Positions 36,012-45,327 are shown, numbered from the stretch's first letter. The stretch: 64,000 nt of DNA from Io17-Chloro-G2 sp965226825 (GCA_965226825.1 CBDDED010000003.1:2294001-2358000), one strand, 5' to 3'. The notes: generated by a model from the sequence alone, not told the origin. Numbers and translations are program-made.

Positions 36012-36770
36012 TTGATCAACTTGATCAAGGCGGTGATTCTGGACCTGGACGGGACCATCATTGGCCCGGACGAGCAGATCCGGCCGGCGGTCCTGAGTGC
36101 GGTAGGCCGGCTGGCCGCGAAGGTGCCGGTCTCAATCGCCACCGGGCGCGAGTCCAAGGACGTGGTGAGTTACGCCCGGCGCCTGGGGCTAACTGCGCCG
36201 CAGGCCTGCGACGGCGGGGCTACAATCCTGGACCCCCAATCGGAGGAAATCCTTTGGCGGGACCCACTGGGGCCGGAAAACTCCCGCAAGGTGATCGCGA
36301 GCCTCCGTTCTCTGGGTACGGAATTTATAGCCACATTCCCCGAGGGAAGCGTGAAGGATTTCGACCGGCTGCCCCACTGGGACATCACCCGCATTTCCGC
36401 TCTGGACATTTCCGAATCGCAGGCCGGAGAGTTGGCGGGTTGGTTCTCGGACAACCCAAGCATCCAAACCGTGAAGGCCTACCTGCCCTACAACGGGCTG
36501 TGGGCGGTCGATTTTACGCATCGGGGAGTGGACAAGGGCACAGCCGCCGCCCGGTTGGGGACCATGCTGGGATGCAAGACCCAAGACATGGCGGGCGTGG
36601 GGGACAGCTTCAACGACCTGGCATTGCTCCAAGCCTGCGGAACGGGCATCGCCATGGGCAACGCGGCCCCGGAGGTTAAAGCCGTGGCAGATTACGAGGC
36701 CCCCGGGGTGGAGCAAGACGGGTTGGCCTGGGCTATAGAGGAGATACTGCTGGGCCAGATAGGGTCTTGA
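36012..36770 (+). CDS. HAD-superfamily (Cof-like) phosphatase
   Basis: 252 residues. Motif I D11-L-D13-G-T, motif II IATGRES near residue 42, motif III Lys in GVDKGTAAARL near 175, motif IV GVGDSFNDLAL near 197. The C2-type cap between motifs II and III marks the Cof group, which hydrolyses sugar phosphates, FMN or similar. Start TTG 36012 is the best of several weak options; no ATG is available. The following gene starts 31 bp downstream. Confidence 0.85.
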   Translation: MINLIKAVILDLDGTIIGPDEQIRPAVLSAVGRLAAKVPVSIATGRESKDVVSYARRLGLTAPQACDGGATILDPQSEEILWRDPLGPENSRKVIASLRSLGTEFIATFPEGSVKDFDRLPHWDITRISALDISESQAGELAGWFSDNPSIQTVKAYLPYNGLWAVDFTHRGVDKGTAAARLGTMLGCKTQDMAGVGDSFNDLALLQACGTGIAMGNAAPEVKAVADYEAPGVEQDGLAWAIEEILLGQIGS

Positions 36771-36801
36771 TCAACGACCCTTCTCTCAAGGGGTGAACAG
36801 C

Positions 36802-37188
36802 ATGGAATTCACACTGGCGGAACTGATCGCCCGCGCGCCCTGGCGCGAGGCGGTAACCTATCGCGAAACCTGGCCCCATGAGTACGTCCTTACCGAAAAG
36901 GACGATCAGCGAGAACTGCTGGACGCCGTCTGCGCCCGGTTCAAAGCCGGTGAAGGAGTCGCCTGCCGCTTTTTCCGCATGAACAACACCTACCTGTTCA
37001 TCGGCGATCACAAGTACTGGCTGATGACCGACTACAACAACATCGACCCGTACAACGACGAGGGCGACTACGTGCTTAACAGGGCGCGTCTGTACCGAGA
37101 CCGGCGGGACTTCATCATCCAGCCCGGGGATACCGGGAGACCGGAGGATTATCCGGAGAACCCGCCCTATGCCCCTGCTGACAGCTAA
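36802..37188 (+). CDS. Conserved hypothetical protein, possibly defence-linked
   Basis: 128 residues from ATG 36802 (AAGGGGT ahead of it; GTG 36793 is the alternative). Very aromatic and acidic, with EAVTYRETWPHEYVLTEKDD near 15, CRFFRMNNTYLFIGDHKYW near 52 and YVLNRARLYRDRRDF near 87. I recall closely similar proteins beside DEAD-box helicases and restriction genes but know no function. It precedes the nuclease gene by 14 bp with a ribosome site in the gap, so they form a two-gene operon. Confidence 0.65.
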   Translation: MEFTLAELIARAPWREAVTYRETWPHEYVLTEKDDQRELLDAVCARFKAGEGVACRFFRMNNTYLFIGDHKYWLMTDYNNIDPYNDEGDYVLNRARLYRDRRDFIIQPGDTGRPEDYPENPPYAPADS

Positions 37189-37202
37189 AGGAGGTTGCTG
37201 CA

Positions 37203-38237
37203 ATGCCTGAGAGCGATTCTTTGCTGGCCTACCTATCTCCTTGGTTTACTTATCAAACCGAGAACATAGCCGTGGAAGCGCTGGGGTACATTCTGAACAA
37301 GTCAGCCGCATCCCTGGAGGGATTGGATGACGTAGTCAGAACCGGCGTCAAGAAAGTGGAGCCGGTAGCCAAAGTTCGGACTCAAGTCAGTTTCCAGAAC
37401 GGAATACGACCAGACTTGGTTGGGTTCGACGAAAATAATGTCGGGCGTGTCTTCATCGAAGCCAAGTTCTGGGCTGAGCTTACGCCCCGCCAGCCAAATG
37501 CCTATCTTGACCGGTTGCCGAAAGACGGCCCGGCGGTGCTGCTCTTTGTCGCGCCGGAGGAACGGATAGGCAGGCTGTGGACCCAGTTGCGAGAGCTGGC
37601 AGTTAAAGCAGGAAATAATCTGATGGAGGTTGACGCCGAGCGTAAGTGCATGCGCGTCAATGAGACGGAGCGGCACTTGCTACTGGTCAGTTGGACGGGG
37701 CTATTGGATCGATTGTCCGCCCGGGCGAGGGAAGCCGAGGAGCAGGGCATCGAAGCTGACATTCAGCAACTGCGGGGGCTCGCTGAATTCGCGGATGAAG
37801 GAAAAGTCCAACCGACCCCTGAGAGCGGAGAGGAAATCGGTCCAGACTCCCGTCGTATGCGTGACTTGAAGCGTCTTATTGACGCTGCGGCTGAACGAGG
37901 GGTTTCGGATGGATGGATTTCAAAGAGGGGTTTAAACCGAACTCCCCGGAGTTACGGCTACGGGCGGTACCTACGAGTCAATGGCAATATCGCCTGGTTT
38001 GGTGTCAACGTTGACCGATGGGAAAGAGACGGCTCGACCCCTTTGTGGCTTAATCTGTACAGAGCTAACGACGCGACGTTGGAAGATATCAAGGAGCATT
38101 GGCAGTTAGAAGTAGAGGGTAAATGGGTGCCCATATATCTGAAAAGGGATGCCGATTTCCCCGACTTGCTTTCCGACGTAGTATCCAGTTTGCGGGAAAT
38201 TGCAGAGGTGATTCAAAACTCGCATGGCAACACGTAA
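37203..38237 (+). CDS. PD-(D/E)xK nuclease-family protein
   Basis: 344 residues. N-terminal nuclease core: helix Glu25 (NIAVEALGYIL), D71 in IRPDLVGF and E86-A-K88 in RVFIEAKFW, the expected order and spacing of a PD-(D/E)xK site. Next comes a helical linker (160-215), an acidic spacer, and a C-terminal domain (225-344) with a winged-helix-like look (MRDLKRLIDAAAERGV, then GYGRYLRVNGNIAWFGVN). Likely acts on DNA, possibly in defence. AGGAGG precedes ATG 37203. No methyltransferase partner is adjacent. Confidence 0.7.
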   Translation: MPESDSLLAYLSPWFTYQTENIAVEALGYILNKSAASLEGLDDVVRTGVKKVEPVAKVRTQVSFQNGIRPDLVGFDENNVGRVFIEAKFWAELTPRQPNAYLDRLPKDGPAVLLFVAPEERIGRLWTQLRELAVKAGNNLMEVDAERKCMRVNETERHLLLVSWTGLLDRLSARAREAEEQGIEADIQQLRGLAEFADEGKVQPTPESGEEIGPDSRRMRDLKRLIDAAAERGVSDGWISKRGLNRTPRSYGYGRYLRVNGNIAWFGVNVDRWERDGSTPLWLNLYRANDATLEDIKEHWQLEVEGKWVPIYLKRDADFPDLLSDVVSSLREIAEVIQNSHGNT

Positions 38238-38287
38238 CCCGGGCCTCGCGACTCTAGCAGGCTTAGCAAACAGAGGAGAGCCGCTCC

Positions 38288-39373
38288 CTACGCCCGGAGT
38301 TTAGGAACGACTTCCTCGCAGAACAGCCTGAGGGAGTTTTTGACTTTTTCCTGGGGGATCAGGCCGCCTACGTTCATCTCAGCGATAATGCCAGAGAGCT
38401 GCAGCTCTTCCTGGAGGCCTCGAAGCCGTTCAACCACCGCGTCGGGAGTGCCGTAAGCGAGGCGGTTCCGCAGCAATTCGTCGTAGCCGACCTTGGAAAG
38501 GCGCTGGTACCGTTCGGACCGCTCTTCGGAAGCGGTCGTTCCCTGAGAGGAAGCCGAACTCCTGAAGGACTCGGCGAGCCTCCGGTAGGAACGCCAGGTG
38601 CTTTCCTCGGGTTCCGAATATGCCTGCTCCTCGGTCTCGGCAACGTAGATGGGGATTCTGAGAATCACGTCACCATCGCCCGGATGACCCGCGGCCTTCC
38701 TGGACTGGCGATACTCTCCCAACGATTCCACCAGATCCTGCTGGTTCATTCCCCGCAAGCCCACGAAAATATCGTGGCCGTCCTGGCCGGTCATCGGGAA
38801 GGTTTCCTTGGTAGTGGCGGCGATGCGCACCGGCGGGTAGGGCTTCTGGTAGGGCTTGGGCAGTACGCAGAGATTTTCGAACTGGTAGTACTTTCCGTTA
38901 TGGGAGAAGGTGTCGTTGGTCCAGGCGTTCAGGATCACGTCGAGGCACTCCTGGAACCGCTCCCTGCTCTCGCCGTAGGGCACGCCATACCCCTCATAGG
39001 CCCGGGGGAACCCGCTGCGGCCCACGCCGAAGTCGAACCGGCCCTGACTGACCTGATCGACGGTGGCGGCTTCCTCGGCCAATCGGATGGGATGGGCCAG
39101 GGGCAGCACGCTGACCGCGACGCCAACCCGCAGCCTTTGGGTCCGGGCGGCGATGGCGCTGGCCATGATCAGGGGCGAGGAGACGAAGGACGGGATGCCG
39201 GCCCCCTGGAAGTCCAGCGGGTTTCCGGGAGCGGCGAAATGGCGCTCGGCCAGCCAGACGCCGTCCAAGCCCCCGGCTTCAGCGGTATCCACCATGGCAA
39301 AGGCATCTACGAAGGAGTCTTCCAAGGTGGAGCCGTACCGGTAGTCGCACTCCATCACCAGGCCGTAATGCAT
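38288..39373 (-). CDS. LLM-class flavin/F420-dependent oxidoreductase 2
   Basis: 361 residues, luciferase-like TIM barrel: YGLVMECDYRYG, GLDGVWLAERHF near 35, RLRVGVAVSVLPLAHPIRL near 80, GRFDFGVGRSGFPRAYEGYG near 112, LPKPYQKPYPPVRIAATT near 168. Only distantly related to the enzyme at 33847, and with an RH instead of EH in the active-site strand. Follows the LigB dioxygenase by 121 bp on the same strand, so oxygenation and ring opening may be coupled; that is inference. Confidence 0.87.
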   Translation of the reverse strand: MHYGLVMECDYRYGSTLEDSFVDAFAMVDTAEAGGLDGVWLAERHFAAPGNPLDFQGAGIPSFVSSPLIMASAIAARTQRLRVGVAVSVLPLAHPIRLAEEAATVDQVSQGRFDFGVGRSGFPRAYEGYGVPYGESRERFQECLDVILNAWTNDTFSHNGKYYQFENLCVLPKPYQKPYPPVRIAATTKETFPMTGQDGHDIFVGLRGMNQQDLVESLGEYRQSRKAAGHPGDGDVILRIPIYVAETEEQAYSEPEESTWRSYRRLAESFRSSASSQGTTASEERSERYQRLSKVGYDELLRNRLAYGTPDAVVERLRGLQEELQLSGIIAEMNVGGLIPQEKVKNSLRLFCEEVVPKLRA

Positions 39374-39494
39374 CCCATTCCTCTTAACGCAGCAAACTGC
39401 TGCGGCCGTTTCGCTTTTGATTTACCCGGACCGTTATTCCGATCAGGGGCGTGTGGCCGTCGACCGGGACAACAGCGATGAATGCCGGACGGGA

Positions 39495-40466
39495 CTACTC
39501 CCAGATAGCAGCTACCCGGTAGGCAAGCTGGTTGTTGGTCTCCCTTACGTCCACGATCTCCGCCGACCGGTCGCCGAGGACACCCATGGCGATGATCCAG
39601 TTCAACAGTTCGTGGTCCCCGGACTGCTGGAGATCTTCGGGTTCGATCTCTCCCAGCTTGCTGCCCTGACCGCTGCGCACCAACTCCAGGTACCGGCGGT
39701 CGGTTTCAACGTCGATCTCCCGGCATTGGAACTTGTGGGCCAAGAAGCTGTGCGACCAACTGGACGAGGCTATCACGGCCACCTTTTCGCTGCGGGTATC
39801 GAGGAACCGGCGAATCGACTGCCCCAGCTGATAACACCGCCTGGGGGTGGGCCGGGGCGGGTAGTCGGGCCCCGCCTCCTCTCCGTAGCAATTGACGAAA
39901 AGAGGCAGGATGGGGAACTTGGCTTCAGGGTCAAGGAACACCAGCGGATTGATGATGGCGTGGGCGAGACCCCAGTCCCAGCCCTTCAAGGCTGAGGAAG
40001 TGGCAATGTCGAAGCAGTCCCGAATAAGGTAATTGCGCATGTCGCGGGAGAAGTCCTTGGGGCACCGGAACTTGAACTCGGTCTCCGGGGCGGCATCCCA
40101 CAGGTTAACCCGAGCCGACGGTCTCTGGAACGGGAACCCGGAAACCTCGGCGCCGGTATACAGGCAGAATGGAGGGAGATTGTCTTGAAGGAAGTTCTCC
40201 GCCTGATCGTCGCCGATAATCATGACGAGGTCAGGGTCCCACTCGTGCAAGCGGTCGCGCATCACCTGGAAGGAGTCCATCACGGCCTTCTGGTCCGCGA
40301 TGTCCAGGCTAAGGCCGTTGTCGGTCCCCAACTCTTCCAGCAGTTGGGCGGGCTTTTCGTAGTTCCGCACTCGCTTGTAAATCCGCTCCCTGCCCTCGGC
40401 CCAGAGCTCGGGTGGCGTCAGGATGATGGGCCCGTGGGAAACGCCCAAGCCAAATATCTCAGCCAT
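39495..40466 (-). CDS. LigB-type extradiol ring-cleavage dioxygenase
   Basis: 323 residues, catalytic-subunit length of the class III extradiol dioxygenases (protocatechuate 4,5-dioxygenase beta-like). Fe(II) ligand candidates: H11 in GLGVSHGPI and a second metal residue in the following 60 residues. MIIGDDQAENF, DWGLAHAIINPLVF and VIASSSWSHSF (active-site His) are in the right order. No LigA-type small subunit is nearby. ATG 40466. Substrate probably a catechol-like diol. Confidence 0.83.
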   Translation of the reverse strand: MAEIFGLGVSHGPIILTPPELWAEGRERIYKRVRNYEKPAQLLEELGTDNGLSLDIADQKAVMDSFQVMRDRLHEWDPDLVMIIGDDQAENFLQDNLPPFCLYTGAEVSGFPFQRPSARVNLWDAAPETEFKFRCPKDFSRDMRNYLIRDCFDIATSSALKGWDWGLAHAIINPLVFLDPEAKFPILPLFVNCYGEEAGPDYPPRPTPRRCYQLGQSIRRFLDTRSEKVAVIASSSWSHSFLAHKFQCREIDVETDRRYLELVRSGQGSKLGEIEPEDLQQSGDHELLNWIIAMGVLGDRSAEIVDVRETNNQLAYRVAAIWE

Positions 40467-40633
40467 GGCATCCTCCGGTTACGTTTGGGTAAGACTTTCC
40501 AGGGAAATTTGCCGGGCGGAACCCGGGGTTGACGACAGGAACCGCGAGGCGCAGGCCGGAAAGGATTCCGCTTCGCCTGTTCGGATTCTAGTGTTACCCC
40601 AAGATGCTGTCAACCGAATGCAGCCTACCCGCA

Positions 40634-40930
40634 AGGCCTTTCGATTGTCATTGACTCCTCCCGTCATTCTCGCCGCAGCGGGAATCCAGAGCCCATTTGG
40701 ATCCCTACTCCCCGTCTTTCTCGTCGCAACGGGAATCCAGAGCCCTTTTCCCCATGCAACCTGTTTCGTGTCTGCAGGGATGGTTCGGGGGGGTCGACCT
40801 GTCCACCCGGAGCGTCTTGGTTGGCATAACCGTCTTGGTACATAATGAGGGCTCTGGATTCCCGCTGCGGCGAGAATGACTGGAGTAGGGGACGAAAACA
40901 CTCTGGATTCCCGTTGCGATCGGAAAGGCG
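40634..40930. repeat. Palindrome-ended dispersed repeat, copy 4 (nested left arms)
   Basis: Outer motif CCTTTCGATTGTCA at 40638, left arm CCCGTCATTCTCGCCGCAGCG at 40663, a second left arm at 40710, core with TTGGTTGGCATAACCGTCTT, right arm ending GAGAATGACTGG at 40883 and a decayed outer end near 40930. The gene-free stretch 40467-41084 holds nothing else that I can support. Confidence 0.85.
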
Positions 40931-41084
40931 GAGTGCTAGGGGCGATTGCGCCGTCACTATAGTCAATCTACACTTGCCGTATTGACCAGCTTGAAAACGG
41001 ACTGCCCAGCCGGGCTCCTTTTGAATACCCGGACGGGTTTACTGTGGCTGTTTTCCTGCGGCGAGTCTCTTGGGAGGATTTGAC

Positions 41085-41942
41085 GTGTCCGAAAAGCGAT
41101 TGCTGGCTTGCTTTGCCCATCCCGACGACGAGGCATTTCCCGTGGGAGGAGTCTTGGCCGCTCAGGCCAGCCGGGGAGTCCGGGTGAGGCTGGTGACGGC
41201 AACCCTGGGTGAAGAGGGCGACATCCGCCAGGAAGGGGCAGCTACCAGGGACACGCTTGGCGACGTGCGGCGGGTCGAACTGGCCTGCGCGGTGAGGGCC
41301 TTGGGGCTGGCCGAGCACGCCTTGCTGGACTACCGGGACTCGGGCATGGCGGGCTGGGAATCCAACAACCATCCCAAGGCATTCGTCAACGCCGATGCCG
41401 GCGAGGTGGTGGAGCGGCTGGTGCTGGAAATCCGCCGCTTCCGCCCCCAAGTGGTGCTCACATTTGGACCCGACGGGTTGTACGGCCACCCCGACCACAT
41501 CGCAATCAGCAACCACGCCACCGAGGCGTTCCGCTTAGCATCTGATCCCACCGCCTTCCCGCACCAGATGTCCGGCGGCGTGGAGCCACACCAAGGGGTG
41601 CGTCTGTTCTACAGCGTCCGCCCCCAGGGGTTCCGGCGTGAGTGGGCCGAAGCGCTACGGGGGCAGGGAATCGACTGGCCCATGCCCACGCCCGAGCAGG
41701 GACTTCAAGGGGTTCCGGAGGAGGAGTTGCACTTGGAGCTGGACGTTTCCGGCGAAGGCGACATGGAGGCCAAGATGGCCTGCATCCTCTGCCACCGCAC
41801 CCAGGTGGCCCCCGACTGGCCATACCACCGCGTCCCCCGCCACGTCACGGCCCGCATCCTGGGCCGCGAGTTCTACGTCCGCGCCCACCCGCCGGTGGCC
41901 CCGGGGGAATTGCTCCCCGAGGACTTTTTTGACGGGCTATGA
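41085..41942 (+). CDS. PIG-L/LmbE-family deacetylase
   Basis: 285 residues. Zinc-dependent N-deacetylase fold: A11-H12-P13-D14-D15-E16 supplies two ligands and the catalytic Asp, and GHPDH (H135, D137, H138) the third ligand. Family members deacetylate GlcNAc-type conjugates, for example in mycothiol or bacillithiol synthesis; the length and ATLGEEGDIRQ resemble MshB/MCA-like members. GTG 41085 is preferred over TTG 41070 because GGGAGGA is placed 6 nt before it. No thiol-biosynthesis partner is adjacent. Confidence 0.85.
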   Translation: MSEKRLLACFAHPDDEAFPVGGVLAAQASRGVRVRLVTATLGEEGDIRQEGAATRDTLGDVRRVELACAVRALGLAEHALLDYRDSGMAGWESNNHPKAFVNADAGEVVERLVLEIRRFRPQVVLTFGPDGLYGHPDHIAISNHATEAFRLASDPTAFPHQMSGGVEPHQGVRLFYSVRPQGFRREWAEALRGQGIDWPMPTPEQGLQGVPEEELHLELDVSGEGDMEAKMACILCHRTQVAPDWPYHRVPRHVTARILGREFYVRAHPPVAPGELLPEDFFDGL

Positions 41943-42024
41943 CCGGGATGGATTTTAACCGGGCGCCATAGCTGGAATTGCCCGCCCCAGTCCGGGGCTG
42001 CAGCCATGAGACCCGGGGTGTGGG

Positions 42025-42417
42025 TTAACCCTTGGGACGCTGGATTATCTCTACGCTCACCTGGTCCGGCGCTTCGACGAAGGCGACGGTGGAACCCGAC
42101 GGCATGGTCCACGGCTCACAGTTGAACTTGACGCCGTTGGACTTCAGGTGGGACGCGGCGGACTCCATATCGTCCACCTCGAACCCAAAGTGGTCCAGCC
42201 CGTAGCGCGGCTCCGTCGAGCCGGCCACCGGGTCTTCCCCCTCGGCCCGCCCGGAGATGGTCATGAGGGGCTCGCCGCCGAGGGACAGGCTGATGGACTT
42301 GGTGGTGGACAGGGGCCGCTCCCCGGTGATCTCGGCGCCGAAGTTGTCGCAGTAGAACTTTGCGGCGGCGTCAGGGTCCCCGCTTCGGAAGTGCAGGTGG
42401 TTGTAGGTAAAGTTCAT
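42025..42417 (-). CDS. VOC-family protein 2
   Basis: 130 residues. Metal positions: H7-L-H in FTYNHLHFRSGD, YGLDHFGFEVDD near residue 74 and Glu in VSVEIIQRP at the end. SGDPDAAAKFYCDNFGAE is a standard VOC helix. Glyoxalase- or dioxygenase-like, substrate unknown. Related only at fold level to the protein at 33169. Confidence 0.82.
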   Translation of the reverse strand: MNFTYNHLHFRSGDPDAAAKFYCDNFGAEITGERPLSTTKSISLSLGGEPLMTISGRAEGEDPVAGSTEPRYGLDHFGFEVDDMESAASHLKSNGVKFNCEPWTMPSGSTVAFVEAPDQVSVEIIQRPKG

Positions 42418-42516
42418 TGGTTGTCTCCTCGCTTGATTTGTTTAATGGTAATAGAGGTATCTAATTGGAAAGGCCTTTGAGGCTTCCCGTCGCTCGGCTG
42501 ACGATGAAACAGCCTG

Positions 42517-43539
42517 CTAGACCAACTCGGGAAGCTTCCGGTATCGTCTCGGCAGCTTCTTGAGAAAGTCGCTATTCTCAAGGCAAGACTGAATGTCAGG
42601 AGCGCTCACGGTATCAGCCGGAGCGGGATGGAAGCGCACGCCCTCTTTCTCGCAAATCAATCTGTAGAGAATCTGGAGCCGCGGGTGTGTCTTGACGTCA
42701 AGGTTGGCTATTGCCTGGCGAAAGGCTTCGTCCTTGCTGTCGAACTCTCCATGTGACTCCTTCAGTTCCTTTTCCGTCTGTCTCAACCCTCGTTTCGTTT
42801 CTCCCCTCTCTGTCCTTACACCGAAGTATTTCGATGACTGATCGATAACGTTGGCCCCGCTTTGTAAAGACAAACCCAAGAACATCAACCCAGCAGGCCA
42901 AGTGAATGCCCCGGTAAGCGGGTTAAACGCCAACCCGGCAGCCCCGAGTTGAATCGGCGCTTTAGCCAACGATGTTGCCGCTTCCCCAAAGTTGCTGGAC
43001 ATTTGCTTGGATTGACGCTGCAAGTTGGATTCCAGTTTCTGTAGGTCAATCTCCCCGGACTTCACCAAACGCGCTCTGGACTCTTGGAATTGCCGGTTGA
43101 ACTCTTTGCTAAGTTCCTCGGCCAGGTGGTCAACGTTCCAACCCTCATCTCTAGCTGCCCAGGCTTCGATCTTGGGCCGCACAAAGATTCCCGATTTCAG
43201 GTTCTCAAATACCTCTTCCAATCGAAAGAGGATGAGGTATTCCTCCGGGTTTGTGCCGGTTGGCAGGATAAACGTGGGAGCGGGGCATTCCGGGAAGATT
43301 TTGTCCAGAACGTCACTGGGAATCTGCCGAAACTGGGCGGCAACTGCTGCCGTTCCGGACAGAATTTCCTGGGAAGCGCCCGATACTAACCCGGCGGTGG
43401 AAGCAGTAAACCCCGCAACCTTCCGCGATGCCCTTTGAGTCAAACTGCCTGCGGCTCCCCGGGCTCCCTTGGCGGCATCTTTGGCCCGCCCAACGGCTCC
43501 ATCAACGGCGCCAGGCAACTTGTCATTTAACTGGTTCAT
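42517..43539 (-). CDS. Hypothetical protein with possible membrane hairpin
   Basis: 340 residues from ATG 43539. Ala/Gly/Ser-rich amphipathic N-terminus (VGRAKDAAKGARGAAGSL), central helices 120-190, a hydrophobic stretch near residues 205-240 (LGAAGLAFNPLTGAF, GLMFLGLSLQSG), and a C-terminal helical domain. GC and codon use are lower than in neighbours, which suggests transfer. No family recognised. Confidence 0.55.
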   Translation of the reverse strand: MNQLNDKLPGAVDGAVGRAKDAAKGARGAAGSLTQRASRKVAGFTASTAGLVSGASQEILSGTAAVAAQFRQIPSDVLDKIFPECPAPTFILPTGTNPEEYLILFRLEEVFENLKSGIFVRPKIEAWAARDEGWNVDHLAEELSKEFNRQFQESRARLVKSGEIDLQKLESNLQRQSKQMSSNFGEAATSLAKAPIQLGAAGLAFNPLTGAFTWPAGLMFLGLSLQSGANVIDQSSKYFGVRTERGETKRGLRQTEKELKESHGEFDSKDEAFRQAIANLDVKTHPRLQILYRLICEKEGVRFHPAPADTVSAPDIQSCLENSDFLKKLPRRYRKLPELV

Positions 43540-43602
43540 GCCATTCTCCCGAAGGGGAAAACGTCCATACTCCCCAAGGGTCTGGACTAGTCTAGCTCCA
43601 AA

Positions 43603-44463
43603 CTACGCCAAGAACTCTTGGGTCCAGCGGTCGTAGTCCTGTTTGCGGGTGACCTGGTCTACCAGGGCCGGGGATGGTTGGCCGTCTCGCAGGTCTCCTG
43701 GGGACATGCCGTCCCGCAAGGCTTTGAGGGTGTCGTAGGTTGCTTTGACGGCGGCGTAGAAGGGCAGGTGGCCCTGCAGCGCAACCCGCACGCCGTTGGC
43801 CGCCAGGAACTCCCGGTCGGCCAGTTCCCCTCCGGCGCCTCCCAACAGCAGCGGGATTTTCACCTCGGCATGCACGGCTTCCACCTCGGCCCTGGTCTGG
43901 GCTCCGGCCAGGAAGACCGCGTCCACTCCCGCCTGTTCGTAGGCCTTGGCCCGCTTGATGGCCTCCTCCAAGCCGACGAACCGGATGGCGCTGGTGCGGC
44001 CAGCCACGACGAGGCTGGAGTCCTGCCGCCCGGCCAGGGCCGCCTTCATCTTGCCCACGCCCTCTTCTATTGGGATCAGTTCCTCACCCTCTGAGCCAAA
44101 GGCGCGGGGCAACAGGGTGTCTTCGATGGTCAACGCCGCCACTCCGGCGGTTTCCAGTTCTTCCACCGTGCGCTTCACGTTCATGGCGTTGCCGTAGCCG
44201 TGGTCGGCGTCCACCATGAGGCTGATGTTGCCGGCGCGGCAGATGCGGTGTATCTGCTGGGCAAACTCGCTGAGCGTCAGCACGATGATGTCAGGAGCCC
44301 CCAGCACGGTGCCCGAGGCTATGGACCCGGCGAACATGGCCACTTCGAAGCCCAGGTCCTCGGCGATGCGGGCCGAGATGGGATCGTACACCGAGGCCGG
44401 ATGCACACACTTGTCTCCGGCCAGGATGGCCCGGTAGTTTTCCCTCCGCTGGGTCAGGTTCAT
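43603..44463 (-). CDS. Isocitrate lyase/PEP mutase family lyase
   Basis: 286 residues, alpha/beta barrel. ASVYDPISARIAEDLGF, VDADHGYGN (metal-binding Asp) and LTIEDTLLPRAFG (Glu-Asp) are family sites. The isocitrate-lyase KKCGH catalytic loop is replaced by LPRAFGSEGEE, as in oxaloacetate decarboxylases and other non-lyase members. Probably cleaves a C-C or C-P bond of a 2-oxo or 2-methyl acid. ATG 44463 has GAGGAGCG before it. Confidence 0.83.
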   Translation of the reverse strand: MNLTQRRENYRAILAGDKCVHPASVYDPISARIAEDLGFEVAMFAGSIASGTVLGAPDIIVLTLSEFAQQIHRICRAGNISLMVDADHGYGNAMNVKRTVEELETAGVAALTIEDTLLPRAFGSEGEELIPIEEGVGKMKAALAGRQDSSLVVAGRTSAIRFVGLEEAIKRAKAYEQAGVDAVFLAGAQTRAEVEAVHAEVKIPLLLGGAGGELADREFLAANGVRVALQGHLPFYAAVKATYDTLKALRDGMSPGDLRDGQPSPALVDQVTRKQDYDRWTQEFLA

Positions 44464-44559
44464 ATCGCTCCTCTTCTACGGTGATATACTGCCTGCCTCA
44501 AGGCTGAAAACAGCGGACGTGAGGCCTTGGGCAATTCTAACATAGAGGGGCATGAGCCG

Positions 44560-45003
44560 ATGGATAATGCCAGCAGAAAGGCAACCGCCCAAGAGCAACG
44601 AACACCGGAGGAGTGGATCATCCTGCCGGGAACCACCGTCGGAGGCGAAGTGGGAACCTTCTACGTCGATCTCGTCATCTGGAACCAGGACAAAACCCGG
44701 TCCCGCACTCTGAACGAGTTGGTTGACACCGGCGCATCATATACCCTGATCCCGGCTTCAATCCTGGAGGAACTGGGCATAGAACGGCTGCGCTCAAGAG
44801 TATTCAGCCTAGCCGACGGTTCCAGGCGAGAGCTTTTTGTGGGTTGGGTGGAAATGGAACTGGAAGGCCAGACAGACCAAGTATCCGTCGTATTTGGCCC
44901 TGACAGCAGCAAGATATTGCTGGGAGCAATGGCCTTGGAGACGTTCGCCCTGGCTGCCGACGCCCAAAATCGCCGCCTGATTCCCGCCGAGCTAACGTTG
45001 TGA
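44560..45003 (+). CDS. Single-domain retropepsin-like aspartic protease 2
   Basis: 147 residues. D56-T-G-A-S-Y-T is the catalytic triad, LGIERLRSRVFSLADGSR the flap region and LLGAMALETFALAAD the second signature. An N-terminal extension of about 30 polar residues distinguishes it from the 17490 protein. AGAGGGGC precedes ATG 44560, which I choose over the upstream TTG 44527. No membrane segment. Confidence 0.75.
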   Translation: MDNASRKATAQEQRTPEEWIILPGTTVGGEVGTFYVDLVIWNQDKTRSRTLNELVDTGASYTLIPASILEELGIERLRSRVFSLADGSRRELFVGWVEMELEGQTDQVSVVFGPDSSKILLGAMALETFALAADAQNRRLIPAELTL

Positions 45004-45025
45004 CCCGGAGCCGTAACGGAGGCGA

Positions 45026-45124
45026 ATGGTGACCAAGCTCATTGGCGCGGACTTCAGCGGGGCAGGCAATAGCTCATCACGGTCTGCCGGAGCAGTGGGA
45101 CTTTCGCAGAGATGGAAGCGGTAA
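45026..45124 (+). pseudogene. Fragment duplicating the start of the DUF429 gene
   Basis: 32 codons reading MVTKLIGADFSGAGNSSS, parallel to MAEQTIVGVDFSGAGTDDS of the full gene 360 bp downstream. The nucleotide match GGACTTCAGCGGGGC is exact, then similarity ends and the frame stops at 45122. It looks like a partial duplicate or the stump of a second copy. Confidence 0.6.
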
Positions 45125-45327
45125 CACAAGCGGCATTTGTAAGTGGGGCATTGATGGAAGACCGGTTAAGAAATCTTGAGGACTTCGCCCAAATTGCCAC
45201 GGAACTGGCAGTGGATTTGGAAGAATCGATTCGCCTATCCGAGGAAAAGCTGCGACTTGTCGAAGAATCACGGCGCCGCCGGGATGAACTCTTGCAAAGG
45301 ATGGCCCAAACCGTAGCGGTAATGTAG
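45112..45327 (+). CDS. Small coiled-coil hypothetical protein
   Basis: 71 residues, almost entirely helical: NLEDFAQIATELAVDLEE and RLSEEKLRLVEESRRRRDE form heptads. Composition and codon use look genuine. Overlaps the DUF429 fragment by 13 nt. No family or partner recognised; it might be an accessory of the DUF429 gene. Confidence 0.5.
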   Translation: MEAVTQAAFVSGALMEDRLRNLEDFAQIATELAVDLEESIRLSEEKLRLVEESRRRRDELLQRMAQTVAVM

